A stretch of 64,000 nucleotides of DNA from Apiotrichum sp. Y4204 (taxonomy: Eukaryota > Basidiomycota > Tremellomycetes > Trichosporonales > Trichosporonaceae): positions 1,178,001 through 1,242,000 of the forward strand of contig JAMYHL010000005.1 of NCBI GenBank assembly GCA_025531455.1, written 5' to 3'. Numbering within the stretch: the first letter of the stretch is position 1; every line of letters begins with the position of its first letter. Both the position numbers and the translations under genes were made by a program. The notes beneath the pieces were generated by a model that ran no database searches, had not been told where the DNA came from, and saw only the letters and a list, made by a program, of their open reading frames with translations. Positions 22,639 through 32,885 of this stretch are shown here, piece after piece.

Positions 22639-24489
22639 ATGTCCAGCATTGCGCTTGTGGGCTCCAAGCCCGTCGCGTGGTCGGGCGGCACCGCGAACGT
22701 GACGCTCCGTGGCGTGCAGCCCGGCAACAACCTCAGCGTCCAGGTCGACGGGAAGGATACCGCCGTCGAGCCGCAGTGGGGGAACAACACAGTCACTGTG
22801 CTTGTCCCCGCTGGCGACGCGGGAAATGCCACCATGCGCCAAGTCAAGATCGACCTCGGCGGAGGAAACGCGTACACTGTCAATATCACTGTTCTCCCGG
22901 ATGCGCATGGGCCGTCGTTTGCCGAGGACCCGGTGTGGCTCGCCATGTTTGACGAGAACACGGGCGGGGGAGGAACGGCCTCGGAGTCGAATGCCACTGC
23001 TGCGACGCAGGGGTGGAACGCGACTGGGTGGAGCTTTGAGACGCTGGAGAGCATCCTCGCGGCTCACGGTACCGGTGGCAAGCAGCGGTTCACCCGGGCG
23101 AGTGGGAATATCGCGGCGGCGATTGGCGAGGGCACGCACACGCTCACGTCGCCGCCTGTTCCGCTCGACAATGGGATGGAACTGCGCTTTGCGTCGCACT
23201 ACAACAACACTGGCGCCCCGGATGGACAGCGCGCCGCCGTGTCCATCTCGTACGGCGGGAACGCGACCGAGGTAGCTGTCGAGCCTGTCGAGGGCGCGCT
23301 CGTCCGCATCCCCCTCTCCCCGCCGAATAACTCGTCCTCGGCAACATTCACATTCACACTGTCTGGCGGCTCGAACAACTCGTACTGGCTCATTGACGAT
23401 ATCGAGGTCGTGCGCCCGCTGAGTGCGGAGCCTGAGGGCTCGCCGCTCGAGGTTATCGACATTATCAGCGATGTGCAGGGTCTCGAGCAGAACGCGTGGA
23501 TGCGCGACAGCCTCCTGCCCGGTCTGGCCAAGCTCGGTAACGCGTCGACGATCGTGTTCAACGGCGACATTGTCGAGTGGGACGACAACACGACATACAC
23601 AAACTTCACCACGGCGTTCAACCAGTCGGGCGCGTGGGAGCACTACAACAACAATGTCATTTTCACCGCGGGAAACCACGAAATGTACCTCTGGCAGTAC
23701 GACTCGGCGACGCACATTGACCACTACCTGAACTGGACGGGCATGGAGAAGCGGTACGGCGAGCACGGCCGCGGGCTGTGGGGCGAGTCGGTAACCGCCG
23801 CGGGCACGCCGATTCTCTGGCTCGGCTCCGAGTACTTCGACTTTAACAAGACGACGGGATACCCGCCCTTTGTCAACATTTCCGACACGCAGTACATGTT
23901 CCTCGCGGAGCGCCTTGCACACTGGCGCGAGCAGCGCCGCCCCGTGCTCCTCTTCTCGCACCACCCGCTGCCGTACTCGGTCTCGAGCACGTGGGACGAC
24001 TTTGACCAGACGTCGTTTGGCGCCGACGAGCTGCGCGTGCGGTACCTCCTCGCTGCCAACCCGCATGCCGTGTTTGTCACCTCGCACACGCACTATGACA
24101 TTGCTGCGGCCGACCAGAACGTCAACCACCGCCCGCTCCCCGGCCGCAACTCGACAGTCACGACGTTCAACACGGGCGCCACGCTAAATTACTTTGGCAT
24201 CGGGCCCAAGGACTACGAGGCAGGCAAGCTCGGCGACCGCGCCCCGACGGGCCTCAAGGCCGAGATATACCAGGACCGCATCCGTGTAAAGGCGTACCGC
24301 TTCTGGAACCTCACGACCGAGGGCACGCTCATCCAGACCCGCGACGTGCCGAATCCCCTCGGCGGCAAGATTGAGCCGAGCAAGCCCGGGGACAAGCCGG
24401 GGGGCAAGCCCGGCTCCGGCGCGGATGCCGTGCGCTGCGCGTGGGCCTTGATGCTTGCTGGGGCGCTCGCTGCTCTTGTGACCGTTTAG
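22639..24489 (+). CDS. Calcineurin-like metallophosphoesterase, probably cell surface
   Basis: Called as one exon from the ATG at 22639: 616 residues. Residues about 1-270 form a beta-rich, Asn/Gly-rich region. The rest is a metallophosphoesterase domain with the ordered metal motifs IISDVQG, NGDIVEW, GNHEMY, FSHHPLP and VTSHTHYD. About twenty N-x-S/T sequons and a hydrophobic C-terminus (CAWALMLAGALAALVTV) after a Lys/Pro/Gly linker suggest a secreted, GPI-anchored protein. The called N-terminus has no signal peptide. An in-frame TAA lies at 22603, and an acceptor-like CCAG ends at 22648 with a CTAAC branch site 45 nt before it, so a first exon may be missing. The likely role is hydrolysis of phosphate esters outside the cell. 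Confidence 0.85.
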   Translation: MSSIALVGSKPVAWSGGTANVTLRGVQPGNNLSVQVDGKDTAVEPQWGNNTVTVLVPAGDAGNATMRQVKIDLGGGNAYTVNITVLPDAHGPSFAEDPVWLAMFDENTGGGGTASESNATAATQGWNATGWSFETLESILAAHGTGGKQRFTRASGNIAAAIGEGTHTLTSPPVPLDNGMELRFASHYNNTGAPDGQRAAVSISYGGNATEVAVEPVEGALVRIPLSPPNNSSSATFTFTLSGGSNNSYWLIDDIEVVRPLSAEPEGSPLEVIDIISDVQGLEQNAWMRDSLLPGLAKLGNASTIVFNGDIVEWDDNTTYTNFTTAFNQSGAWEHYNNNVIFTAGNHEMYLWQYDSATHIDHYLNWTGMEKRYGEHGRGLWGESVTAAGTPILWLGSEYFDFNKTTGYPPFVNISDTQYMFLAERLAHWREQRRPVLLFSHHPLPYSVSSTWDDFDQTSFGADELRVRYLLAANPHAVFVTSHTHYDIAAADQNVNHRPLPGRNSTVTTFNTGATLNYFGIGPKDYEAGKLGDRAPTGLKAEIYQDRIRVKAYRFWNLTTEGTLIQTRDVPNPLGGKIEPSKPGDKPGGKPGSGADAVRCAWALMLAGALAALVTV

Positions 24490-24699
24490 GAGATCTAGGA
24501 GTTTTGATAATCTCGTACGAGGACAGTAATCTGGTGGTTATATCAGGAGTGATGCTATTCTTCGAGAGACAACTTTGGTACCGGCTCGCAACAGTCGGGA
24601 GTAACAACCATAACACAGTGCATGGCACACACAACAAGAACCCGATACTGACTTGACTATCTCAAGAATACCGCTCCACCAAATCTTCCAAGATCTCCT

Positions 24700-26530
24700 C
24701 TACTCCAGCTGGCGGATAAGAAGCGGCATCTGCAGTCCGGCCGCCTCTTCGCCAACAACACGCGGGCGCATAACAATACTGCCGTCAGCCACCCACCTAA
24801 TACTCGACACTCACGACGACTTTTGCTCAATGACCGGCTTGCTCGGCAGCTCGTCAAACGAAAACGTGCGCATCAGGACAAACATCATGACCTTGATCTC
24901 GGCGAGGGCGAAGCGGTATCCGATACAGTTGCGCGCGCCGCCGAGGAAGCTCAGCAGGTTGCCGTACACGCCCGGCACGGATTTGGTCGGGATGCCGCCG
25001 ACATCGAAGCGGTCCGGGTTGAACGACTTGGCGTCCGGGCCCCAGATCTCCGTGCTCTGGTTGACGTTCATGATTGCTGCCATTAGGAAAAGCAGGGAAG
25101 AGGTCGACTCACGGATAAAGATCTCCTGGCCCTTAGGCACCGTGATGTGGTCCATGAGGGAGCCGTCGCGGCCGGCAATCGGCGTGCTGAGCGGGATCAC
25201 GGCGGGTACGCGCGACTCGCGGATTGTGCCCGGCACGGGGCCGTCGAGGCGGAGGATCTCGTGCACTACCTTGTCGAGGTATGGGAGTGCCTCGATCGTG
25301 GCCCTGGAGGTTAGGATGTGAAACTGGCGGCACGACATACAGGCTGGGGCGGGCGTCGCCAACCGCAAGACACTCTTCGCGGAGCTTGGCCTGCACGTCG
25401 TGGTTGAGCGCGAGGCGGTACAGCAGCCATGTGAGTGCGGTAGATGACGTCTCGTTGCCCGCGAGGATAAACGTCGTGATCTGGGCCATGACCTCGGCAT
25501 CTGTGAGTTTCTGGTCTGGGCGGAGGTCGGGCGCCATGTTCGCGCGCATAAGGAGGGAAAGCAGGTCTTTGCCGACCTCATCGCCCTTTTCGAGCTCGCC
25601 GTCAAACTGGGCATTGATAAGACGCTTCTTCTCGGCAATCAGCTCGAGCGCGACGGCATCGCACCGCCGGCGGCTCTCCTTGATCGCCTCGCGGCGCTTG
25701 CTTGGGAAAATGCGGAAAAAGGGGATAAACGCCTCGAGCACGGCCATGGGCGTAATCTGCTGCCCGACAGAGAACATTTCGCGGAACGCCTCGGCGAGCT
25801 CGTGGTTTTCCTGGCTTAGCGCGCCGCACTCGTAGTCGAACCCGGCTTTCCCAATGACATCGAGCGTCGCCTGCGCGAGATACTTTTGCACATCGACCTT
25901 GACCGCGCCCTTCACGACGTCCTCGGGCTTTGGGGGCGTCGGCGAGGTCGCCTCCGTGTTATCCTCGTCAAAGAAGCTCAGCAGCTTCTCCTGCAACTCG
26001 TACGTCTTGTCCCAGAAGATATCCTCCATTCCACGGATGGCCGCGGGTCCAAACGCGGGATTCATCACGCGGCGCTGGCGGCGATGCACGGATCCTTCGG
26101 CGGTGAGCAGGCCGTCGCCGAGCATGTTGGCCAGCGCGCGATTCGCGTGGGCAGGCTTGATAAAGTCGTCGGCGTGCTGGAGGACATAGCCGAGGAACGC
26201 GGGGTCGACAGACGTGATTCGCCGGTCGCCCATCAGGAGGCGGTAGCGCACGGTCGAGCCGTACTCTTTCGTCCACTGTTCGTGGAGGGCGTTCGGGGGC
26301 GCGGCGATAATGTCCTTGAGCGAGCCCCAGAAGAACGAGGACGGCACCGGACCACGCAGGTTGCGGTACGGCAGCGTCGCCTCCTTGTAGGGGTAGCGGT
26401 AGAGGATGAAGACGGTGAGGGCTGTGGTGAGGGCGAGGAGGATGGCGCCGGCGGTGGGGTATGCCGCCAGGACGCCGCCCACGACGGGGAGGGACGCGAG
26501 GGACGCGGCGATCGCGGACATCGCGGACAT
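24700..26530 (-). CDS. Cytochrome P450 monooxygenase
   Basis: Four exons, complement(24700..24778, 24815..25076, 25113..25303, 25341..26530), encode 573 residues; the three introns are 36-37 nt. An N-terminal membrane anchor (about residues 20-45) is followed by the Pro-rich hinge (LRGPVPSSFFWGS), I-helix ILAGNETSST, ExxR motif EILR, PERF-type NPDRF and haem loop FLGGARNCIGYRFALAE with the proximal Cys. The I-helix has Asn-Glu where Asp/Glu-Thr is usual. It is an endoplasmic reticulum enzyme needing a P450 reductase. It is neither CYP51 nor CYP61 by the motifs seen and resembles the expanded basidiomycete families of unknown substrate. No cluster partners are nearby. The start at 26530 gives the shortest sensible anchor. 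Confidence 0.95.
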
Positions 26531-27347
26531 GGGTCGTGTAGTGGTGGGAAGATGAGGGTCTGGCAAGTGTCAAGTGTGTTGTGGCTAGATTGTGTCTATA
26601 CATAAGTATGTCCTGATTCTGATTTTGTGCTAGTCGCTGCGCAATACGGCGCTGCGCGGCGCTGCCGCGTCGCCGCCATCCCACGATCCCACCGGGCCCC
26701 GCACGGGGAACGATGCCCGGCGAGCCCGCCGGGTGTCGTGCAGGGAGCACGGAGCAATGGATGACGTACGGGGCGACTGGGAGTGGATGGATGGCCCATG
26801 GCCGACGGCCAACGCCGATGGACATGTGTTTGAATGTGGTCGAATGGGCCCCCGGGGATGGGTATCTTTGCCCGTCTCGACACTCTTGGTACTCTGGGCT
26901 TCTGCTACTATACTACGCCTCCTCGGGCATCTGTCCTAACAAGTCAGACATCAAGTCACGTTGCTTGCATTCCGACCTTCCGAGTACGTGGACATGCCGG
27001 ACATGGTGCAGTACTAGTTCTTGCTGCACATGTGGATGAGGAACCTCTTCAGATCTCCATGCCCTCTCACTTCTTTTCATGGATGGCAGCGGCGCACACC
27101 GCACCCCCACGCTGCTTAACCCTGATAAGTAATCGCCCAGTGCCCGAGTGCCTGGTACACCGAGGCGGTCTTATCTCTTCCCGGGATCGAGTCCGCTCCG
27201 TGATCCCGTGATCGCGGCTCGAGCTTCCCATCAGACGCACAGCACATGGCGCGTCCTGCTTCTTTGCCTTCTCACAAGACGGCCTACCACCCGCGTTCCA
27301 CGGTCTACCCTCTATCCCAAACCCATATACCCGTATGCAAGTCCTAT
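26531..27347. other. P450 upstream region and SET-gene 3' region
   Basis: 817 bp between two minus-strand genes. No coding frame with recognisable features. No clear TATA box. Confidence 0.5.
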
Positions 27348-28959
27348 CTAACACCCACAAGGGCACTCCATGCCCTCGCTCATGAGCCCCTCTATCCGCT
27401 CGACGCGCTCGCCAAGCTTATCCAGCGCAGTGTTGAGAATGTCAATCTGTCCTGCGGCGTCAGCCCATCTCCGCCCAGGTACTCATACTCACCCTTGCGG
27501 TATTCCGCAACCATGTCCACAATCTCAGGCCGCGCGCCCTCCGTGTCCACCTCGGCCGCGAGCTTCTCCATCTTGTCCTCGAGCATCTCGCCCAGCATGC
27601 CGAGCACGTCGAGCTCGCGGTTCAGGCTCTGCTCCTCGTGAGCGTGGGCCGCGTGCTCGTCCTCTTCGTCGTCATCCTCGTGCTCCTCCTCGCCCATCAT
27701 GACGCGGACGACCTCGAGCAGGCGCTTCGGCAGCTCGCCGTCACGGCCCACCGCAAAGCGCTCCCCGGCGTCCAGGCCGCGGGACGCGAGACGCGCCTCC
27801 GCCTCGGCCGTCACGCCGCCCAGCCGCAAACCAACAGTGTCGTCCGGATTGGAGGGGATCACAAAGCCGTACTCCATCAGCAGCTCTTCATTCGCCTTGG
27901 CGCCGTAGTTGTTGAACACCTGTGTGTCTGCGTCCTGCGGGGCCGCAGCGACAAATGAGATGGCGGGGACCGGCTCGCTAGCCGAGGCGATACGGGACGA
28001 GAGCCAGAGGATTGGCTGTCCGCGCGCGTCTGTCGTTAGTACCGGGAGAAGACCATGGAATGGCCGCCGCTCACGGTTCAGCATGTCCAGTCCTGGGAGG
28101 AGGACGGGATGGGATTCGTCGTCCATGCTCGTCGTCGTCTCGCCGTCGGGCAGGCGGAGGAGACGGCTCGGGAACGCCCGCGAGGAGAGGTACGTCGCGA
28201 CCGCGAGGTATCGATCCCTGTCGTCAGCGTGGGCCGCGAGCGGCGAGCGGCAAGCGGCGACCGCGAGCGCAGCAGACAGTAGCAAGCACCGCGAGTCCTC
28301 ACCAAGTAAGCCCGTCGACCTTCAAAACCCGCTTCACCTCCTCCCATTCGGCGCGCCACGCGGCCTCGCGCTCAGCCACAGCCGGGAGGAGGTTTGTCGC
28401 CGCGAGTAGAGCGCGTTCCCGTTCGGAGAAGTACAGCGGGGTGGTGAGCTCTCCCGGCGGCGGCAGGGCGGCAATGTACGGCCCATGTGCGAGGGCCGGG
28501 TGTCTTCTGTCAGAGATTGCTCGGCGCAGCCAAGCGCAGTATTATGTTACTCATACTCACGTCTCGTTCTTGTCCTCCCACACCCAGTGCAGGCCGATAT
28601 ACGCAGCCGCGAGCATGCGTTCCCCCCACGCGCCGTCTGCGGATCTAAACTCGTCTTCCGGAACGCCCGTGACTTGCGCTACGGCGCGGGCAGCGAGCAC
28701 GGGCGTGATCGCCACCGAGAAGGGACACGAGATGAGGCGCTCGTCGGCTGCGAGCGGGGTGCTCGTGAACAGCGAGAGGCCGGTGTGTGGGTCTGGCGTC
28801 AACAGAGATATGAGGGTCGGGGAGCTAGGTCTCCGTCTCTAGCTCCCTCCGTCCCCGGCTCCCTCACTCACCATCACGCAGCACCGCGCCGGGGTGGACG
28901 TACCCGCCGGCATCGGTGAGCCAGCGGAGCATGGCCTGTCCGCGGGAGAGCTTGGACAT
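27348..28959 (-). CDS. SET-domain lysine methyltransferase (Rubisco-LSMT/SETD6/Rkm-like)
   Basis: Five exons, complement(27348..27451, 27493..28217, 28303..28506, 28561..28792, 28872..28959), encode 450 residues. The N-terminal half has the split-SET start (GGYVHPGAVLRDD, TGLSLFTSTPLAADERLISC). The iSET insert follows, then SRAFPS, LPGLDMLNRE and the cofactor/substrate motif FNNYGAKANEELLMEYGF. An acidic linker (EEEHEDDDEEDE) and a short helix follow, ending EGMECPCGC. This arrangement is that of fungal Rkm-type enzymes and SETD6, which methylate ribosomal proteins or other non-histone targets with S-adenosylmethionine. The usual NH after the DxxN motif is NR here. The target is unknown. Confidence 0.9.
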
Positions 28960-29969
28960 GGTGTGGGTGGAGGGCAAGTAGGGAATTGTAGACTGGACTT
29001 TTTTTTTCAGACGCGACGGAATGCAAGACTGAGCTACGGAGAGTGTGGGGCCACAGGGCCACCACCGTCTCGGAAACTAGATGCTAGGGTGCCGGATTCT
29101 CATGTCCCACTCCCGCGACTTGTCCTCGTCGGGTTGATATCAACAAGATGGGGTTACACTACGCGCGATAGCGACGAGCATGCACGCAAGAAAACATGCC
29201 CAACATAAAAACACCAGTACACCAGTCTTGCGGCTGAGGTATCAAGGGCTGCCGCTTGGTACTGTTGACCCCGTGCAGACGCGACCATCACGCCATCATT
29301 CCTTTCCACTCGCGCCACTCGAGCTCATTGTGCATTACTTCCGTGCAGGTCTGCATTGCCATCTCAACTCGACTCGTCGTCGTCGTGTACTCATGGCGCT
29401 GCGTTTGAGCCCGGAATCTAACAATGGCCAGGCGGTGCCGGTGCCGACCGAGACTCAGATCCGCTTCAGGTCCGCCAGGCCGCCAGGCCACCAGGTCCGC
29501 GTCACACACGACGCGAGTCGCGTTATGTGCTGCGCGTGCTGTGTGCTGCGACGCGGTGAGAATGGCTCCAATCTGGCCTGTGTGCGACTGCCGCACCACT
29601 GGCCACTGGTGCGACACCCAACTCCTCGTGTATCGGTGTGACAGTGTCTGTCTCTCGATTGCCTGTAGAGCGCACAGACCTCATGCTAGAAGCCTCCAGT
29701 CCCCAGTGAGAAACGTGTGGACCACAGTCACTGCCCCAAATGTCACATATGTCACTGCACAATCAATGCTCGCATGTCTACTTGCATGTCTTCGTCTGCT
29801 TGATCTGCCCGTCATGTCCGCGGCACGCGCTGCGCCGCTCGTCGTGCTCATAATTTACATATAGGGGCAGCACAGCCGTGCCCTCGACGACCAACTACTA
29901 TACACCGTGTGGGAGATCCCATCGTGCGCGCTTAGCGGCTGATGTCAGTGGGAGATTGCGCTTGTATAC
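28960..29969. other. Intergenic region between SET gene start and SKP1 stop
   Basis: About 1 kb holding the SET-gene promoter, including a poly-T run near 29000, and the SKP1 3' region. Plus-strand frames of 100-153 codons here have no recognisable features. Nothing else seen. Confidence 0.5.
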
Positions 29970-30908
29970 TCACTCCTCGGCCCACTCGTTCTCCTTGCGA
30001 ATCTGCTCCTCCTCCTCGGGGGTGAAGCTGGGGTCAGCGGTGTCCGTTGTTCTAGCTTCCTCTCAACGCACTCGTTGACAATGTTGAAGAGCTTGCGGAT
30101 CTCCTCGGGGGTCTTGCCCTTGATCATGTTGGCAACGGTCTTGCAGCCGACGTCGCTGCGTGTGAGTGATGGCAATTGGGGTGAGACGGTTGCGGTACTC
30201 ACAGGAGGGGCTTGATGTCGAGGTAGTTGGCAGCAAGAATGATCTCGAAGAGCATCTCCTGGTCGACCTGCGGTGTCAGTGGAAACAAACAAGGCCGTCA
30301 AAAAGACAATAGCGCGAGAGTAAAGCACCACCCAATGCAATGATGCGGGACAATACCCTACCACCTCCATTGTGCCGCTACCACACAGCCTCCACTCTCC
30401 TTCGCCATTGTCATGTCCACTCACCTGGATAAACTTGGCGTCCCACTCGCCAATCTCGGACGCCTTGCGGCGGGCATCGTCGGCGTCATTCGAGTCGGCC
30501 GCCGGGAGAGGCTCGTTCTTGTGGTGCTCGCAGTACTCGAGAACCTTGACAAGGACCGACGACGAGACGTTGGGGAGGGGAATGGGCTCGTCGGAGGATC
30601 CGGGGAGGTCTGTTGTGAGCCGTGGGTCATACGTGACGGTCTGGGGGGCCGCGTGTTGATGGTGGCAACCAGGCAACGAGAGCACGGCGCCAGCGCCAGC
30701 GCACAGCACTGAGCGCTGTGACGCCTTGACGCCCTTGTCTTCCCTCGCCACCACCTCCCGGCCCATTTTCGCCCCCCGCCCCCGCACTCTACTCACCCTC
30801 AATCATCGACTTGATGAGGTTGCTGCGCTCGGCGACTTTGCGCTCGACGGTAAAGGTCTCGTCGTCCGAGGTGACGAGGATGACCTGGTCCTTCTTGTCG
30901 GAAGCCAT
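29970..30908 (-). CDS. SKP1: Skp1, adaptor of SCF ubiquitin ligases
   Basis: Five exons, complement(29970..30027, 30072..30155, 30203..30267, 30425..30609, 30797..30908), give 167 residues, the normal family length. The start [19 protein letters not shown] leads into the BTB/POZ fold. [18 protein letters not shown] and the [20 protein letters not shown] segment bind cullin. The C-terminal [20 protein letters not shown] and [19 protein letters not shown] bind F-box proteins, and the protein ends ENEWAEE. It links F-box substrate receptors to Cul1 in nucleus and cytosol and also serves kinetochore and V-ATPase assembly complexes. Introns 1 and 2 (187 and 157 nt) are longer than the local norm. 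Confidence 0.97.
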
Positions 30909-32885
30909 GATGGGTGAGTGTGTGTGGGTGGTGATGCGGTGGTGGGTTGAAGAGAGAGAGTGCAAGCGCGAGATGCAAGAATATGTATGTGTGGACGCGC
31001 GTGTGCTCAGACGACGACGGCGACGACGGTGGTGATGTTGATGGTGGTGTGTTGATAAGATGTGAGAAAGAGATAGGAGACTCTGAAAGAAAGATGAGAG
31101 GAAAAGGAAGAGAGAGAGAGTGGTGAGGATTGACGATGACAACAGACCTGCTGGTGGTGAGTGAGTGAGTGAGGTGAGTGAGCCTGGCGCGCATGCCCAG
31201 GCCCAGCGCAGGCGCACTGTGTGCCACTGTACCACAGTGGCACAGCACTAGCACGTACCAGCGAAGGGAAGGCAAATGTGCGCATTGTACGCATCGTCAC
31301 CACCATGTACCACCACTGCACCACCTAGACTGCACCGGCGCACCGGCTGCACCCATTGTCTCACACTCTCTTTGGTGAGAGGGGAAGGGACACGCCTAAT
31401 AGTCTCATTTCACGTCGTACCTCCTGCCACTGAAACACCCATTATTGTATTACGTAAATGATGTTCCGTGTCCTATTGGACAAATGTCACACGCCTACCG
31501 CCTCATTACACAGCCTGCACAGCCGCGGTTGACTCGACTCGCGTGGACAGCCGGACAGTCGGTCTGGAAGCTGGATCCGAAGGCCAGAGGGGCTGAATAT
31601 CCCAATATCCGTGAGAACAACAACCTCTTCCATCTCTTCGAACTCCCTATATCGCCATCGTCCACTTTGCGTCTCTTCTGCCCTGGCTGCATTCACACAC
31701 TGTCGTACACTGGCTCTGGCAACAATATCCTACAGTGACTTCTTACCATGCTCACTGACACACCCCAAAACTATGGAAAACCAACGACTGAGCCTCATCC
31801 ACAAAGACTCTAACCGTGTTCATCGAGACCCCGGATTCAGTCCGCAGCCCGCCGAGATGGCGGGTTCCGGAATACACACCTGCCCTCCCCGGAATGAGGA
31901 CGAATACTGATGAACGATATCAGCGTCTGTCACCAGACTCTTCATACCCCCGCATGACAAACAACGGACCAGCACCCTCAAGGACAGAGTTCTCCGCCTG
32001 GCTTCTTCGCACACACCGCCGGTACCCCGCAATCGGCTTCATCCCCGCCAAACCACCGCGCTCTGGAGAACGGCGCCGCAAACGCGCTGTACCCGAGTTG
32101 GGGAGAATCGGGGCTGGGACGGCGAGGAGCCGAACCGCTGGAGCCGGCGGGGGCAGCTTCGAGGTGCGATGCGTGCCAACTTGCCTCTCTTGTTACTCTG
32201 CGAGTTTATACCTGTTCAACTCACAGCTCACCGCTCACAGCTCGTCTTTGTCTGGACTGGCCTTTCCTGAACTCCACCAACATTGTTGTTTATTAAGGTC
32301 AGCGCGCAAGTTTCTCGGCATCAGTCGGTGAGTGTAGGCACTGACACCGGGGAGCGGTCCTCCACATCCCCAGCTCGAGAGCCAGGCGCGAGTTACACCA
32401 CAGCTCCAGCGGATCTCAGCGGTGCTCGCTGCAGATGCAGATCTTGTGTGACAGAGTACGCGTGCATCGTGATATCTCGCCATATCTGGACTGTTCTCTC
32501 GTAGTCCGTTTATGATGGATCTCAACAAACGTTTTGTTGAGGGTACCTACCCCACTGTAAAGCAGATTCAAAAATAGGAGTGCAAGACGCAGTAGCTCCC
32601 CTCAAGTCCCGGAACGCTCGGAACGAACTACCTTTGCTGGCCTCATCTGTTACGCAGGGGAATGGGTGCAGAGTGTATGCATCTGTATCATCCGCCAGCT
32701 GGGCTGGCCATAGCGATATGGAGTAGGATCCGTGGGAGGGATAAGATGGACGCGCGGGGTTGTGAGTGGCAGCGTGTTTTAGTCCGACAACACCGAATGC
32801 GCGACATGAGGTGAAAACCTGTAGTCACAAATAGACAGCCGAGGGTTGACACCTGTACAACGATGGATGAATAGCCCGTGGGGAG
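30909..32885. other. Intergenic region between SKP1 and the forkhead gene
   Basis: 2.0 kb. The left 250 bp carries AC/TC-rich leader sequence of SKP1 on the minus strand. Further right, frames of up to 171 codons (31816-32331 plus strand) have no recognisable features. The rest is the 3' region of the forkhead gene. Confidence 0.5.

Noticed and set aside
22501..24129. Minus-strand 542-codon Arg/Val-rich frame
   Set aside because: Antisense shadow of the phosphoesterase coding sequence, caused by strong GC3 bias.
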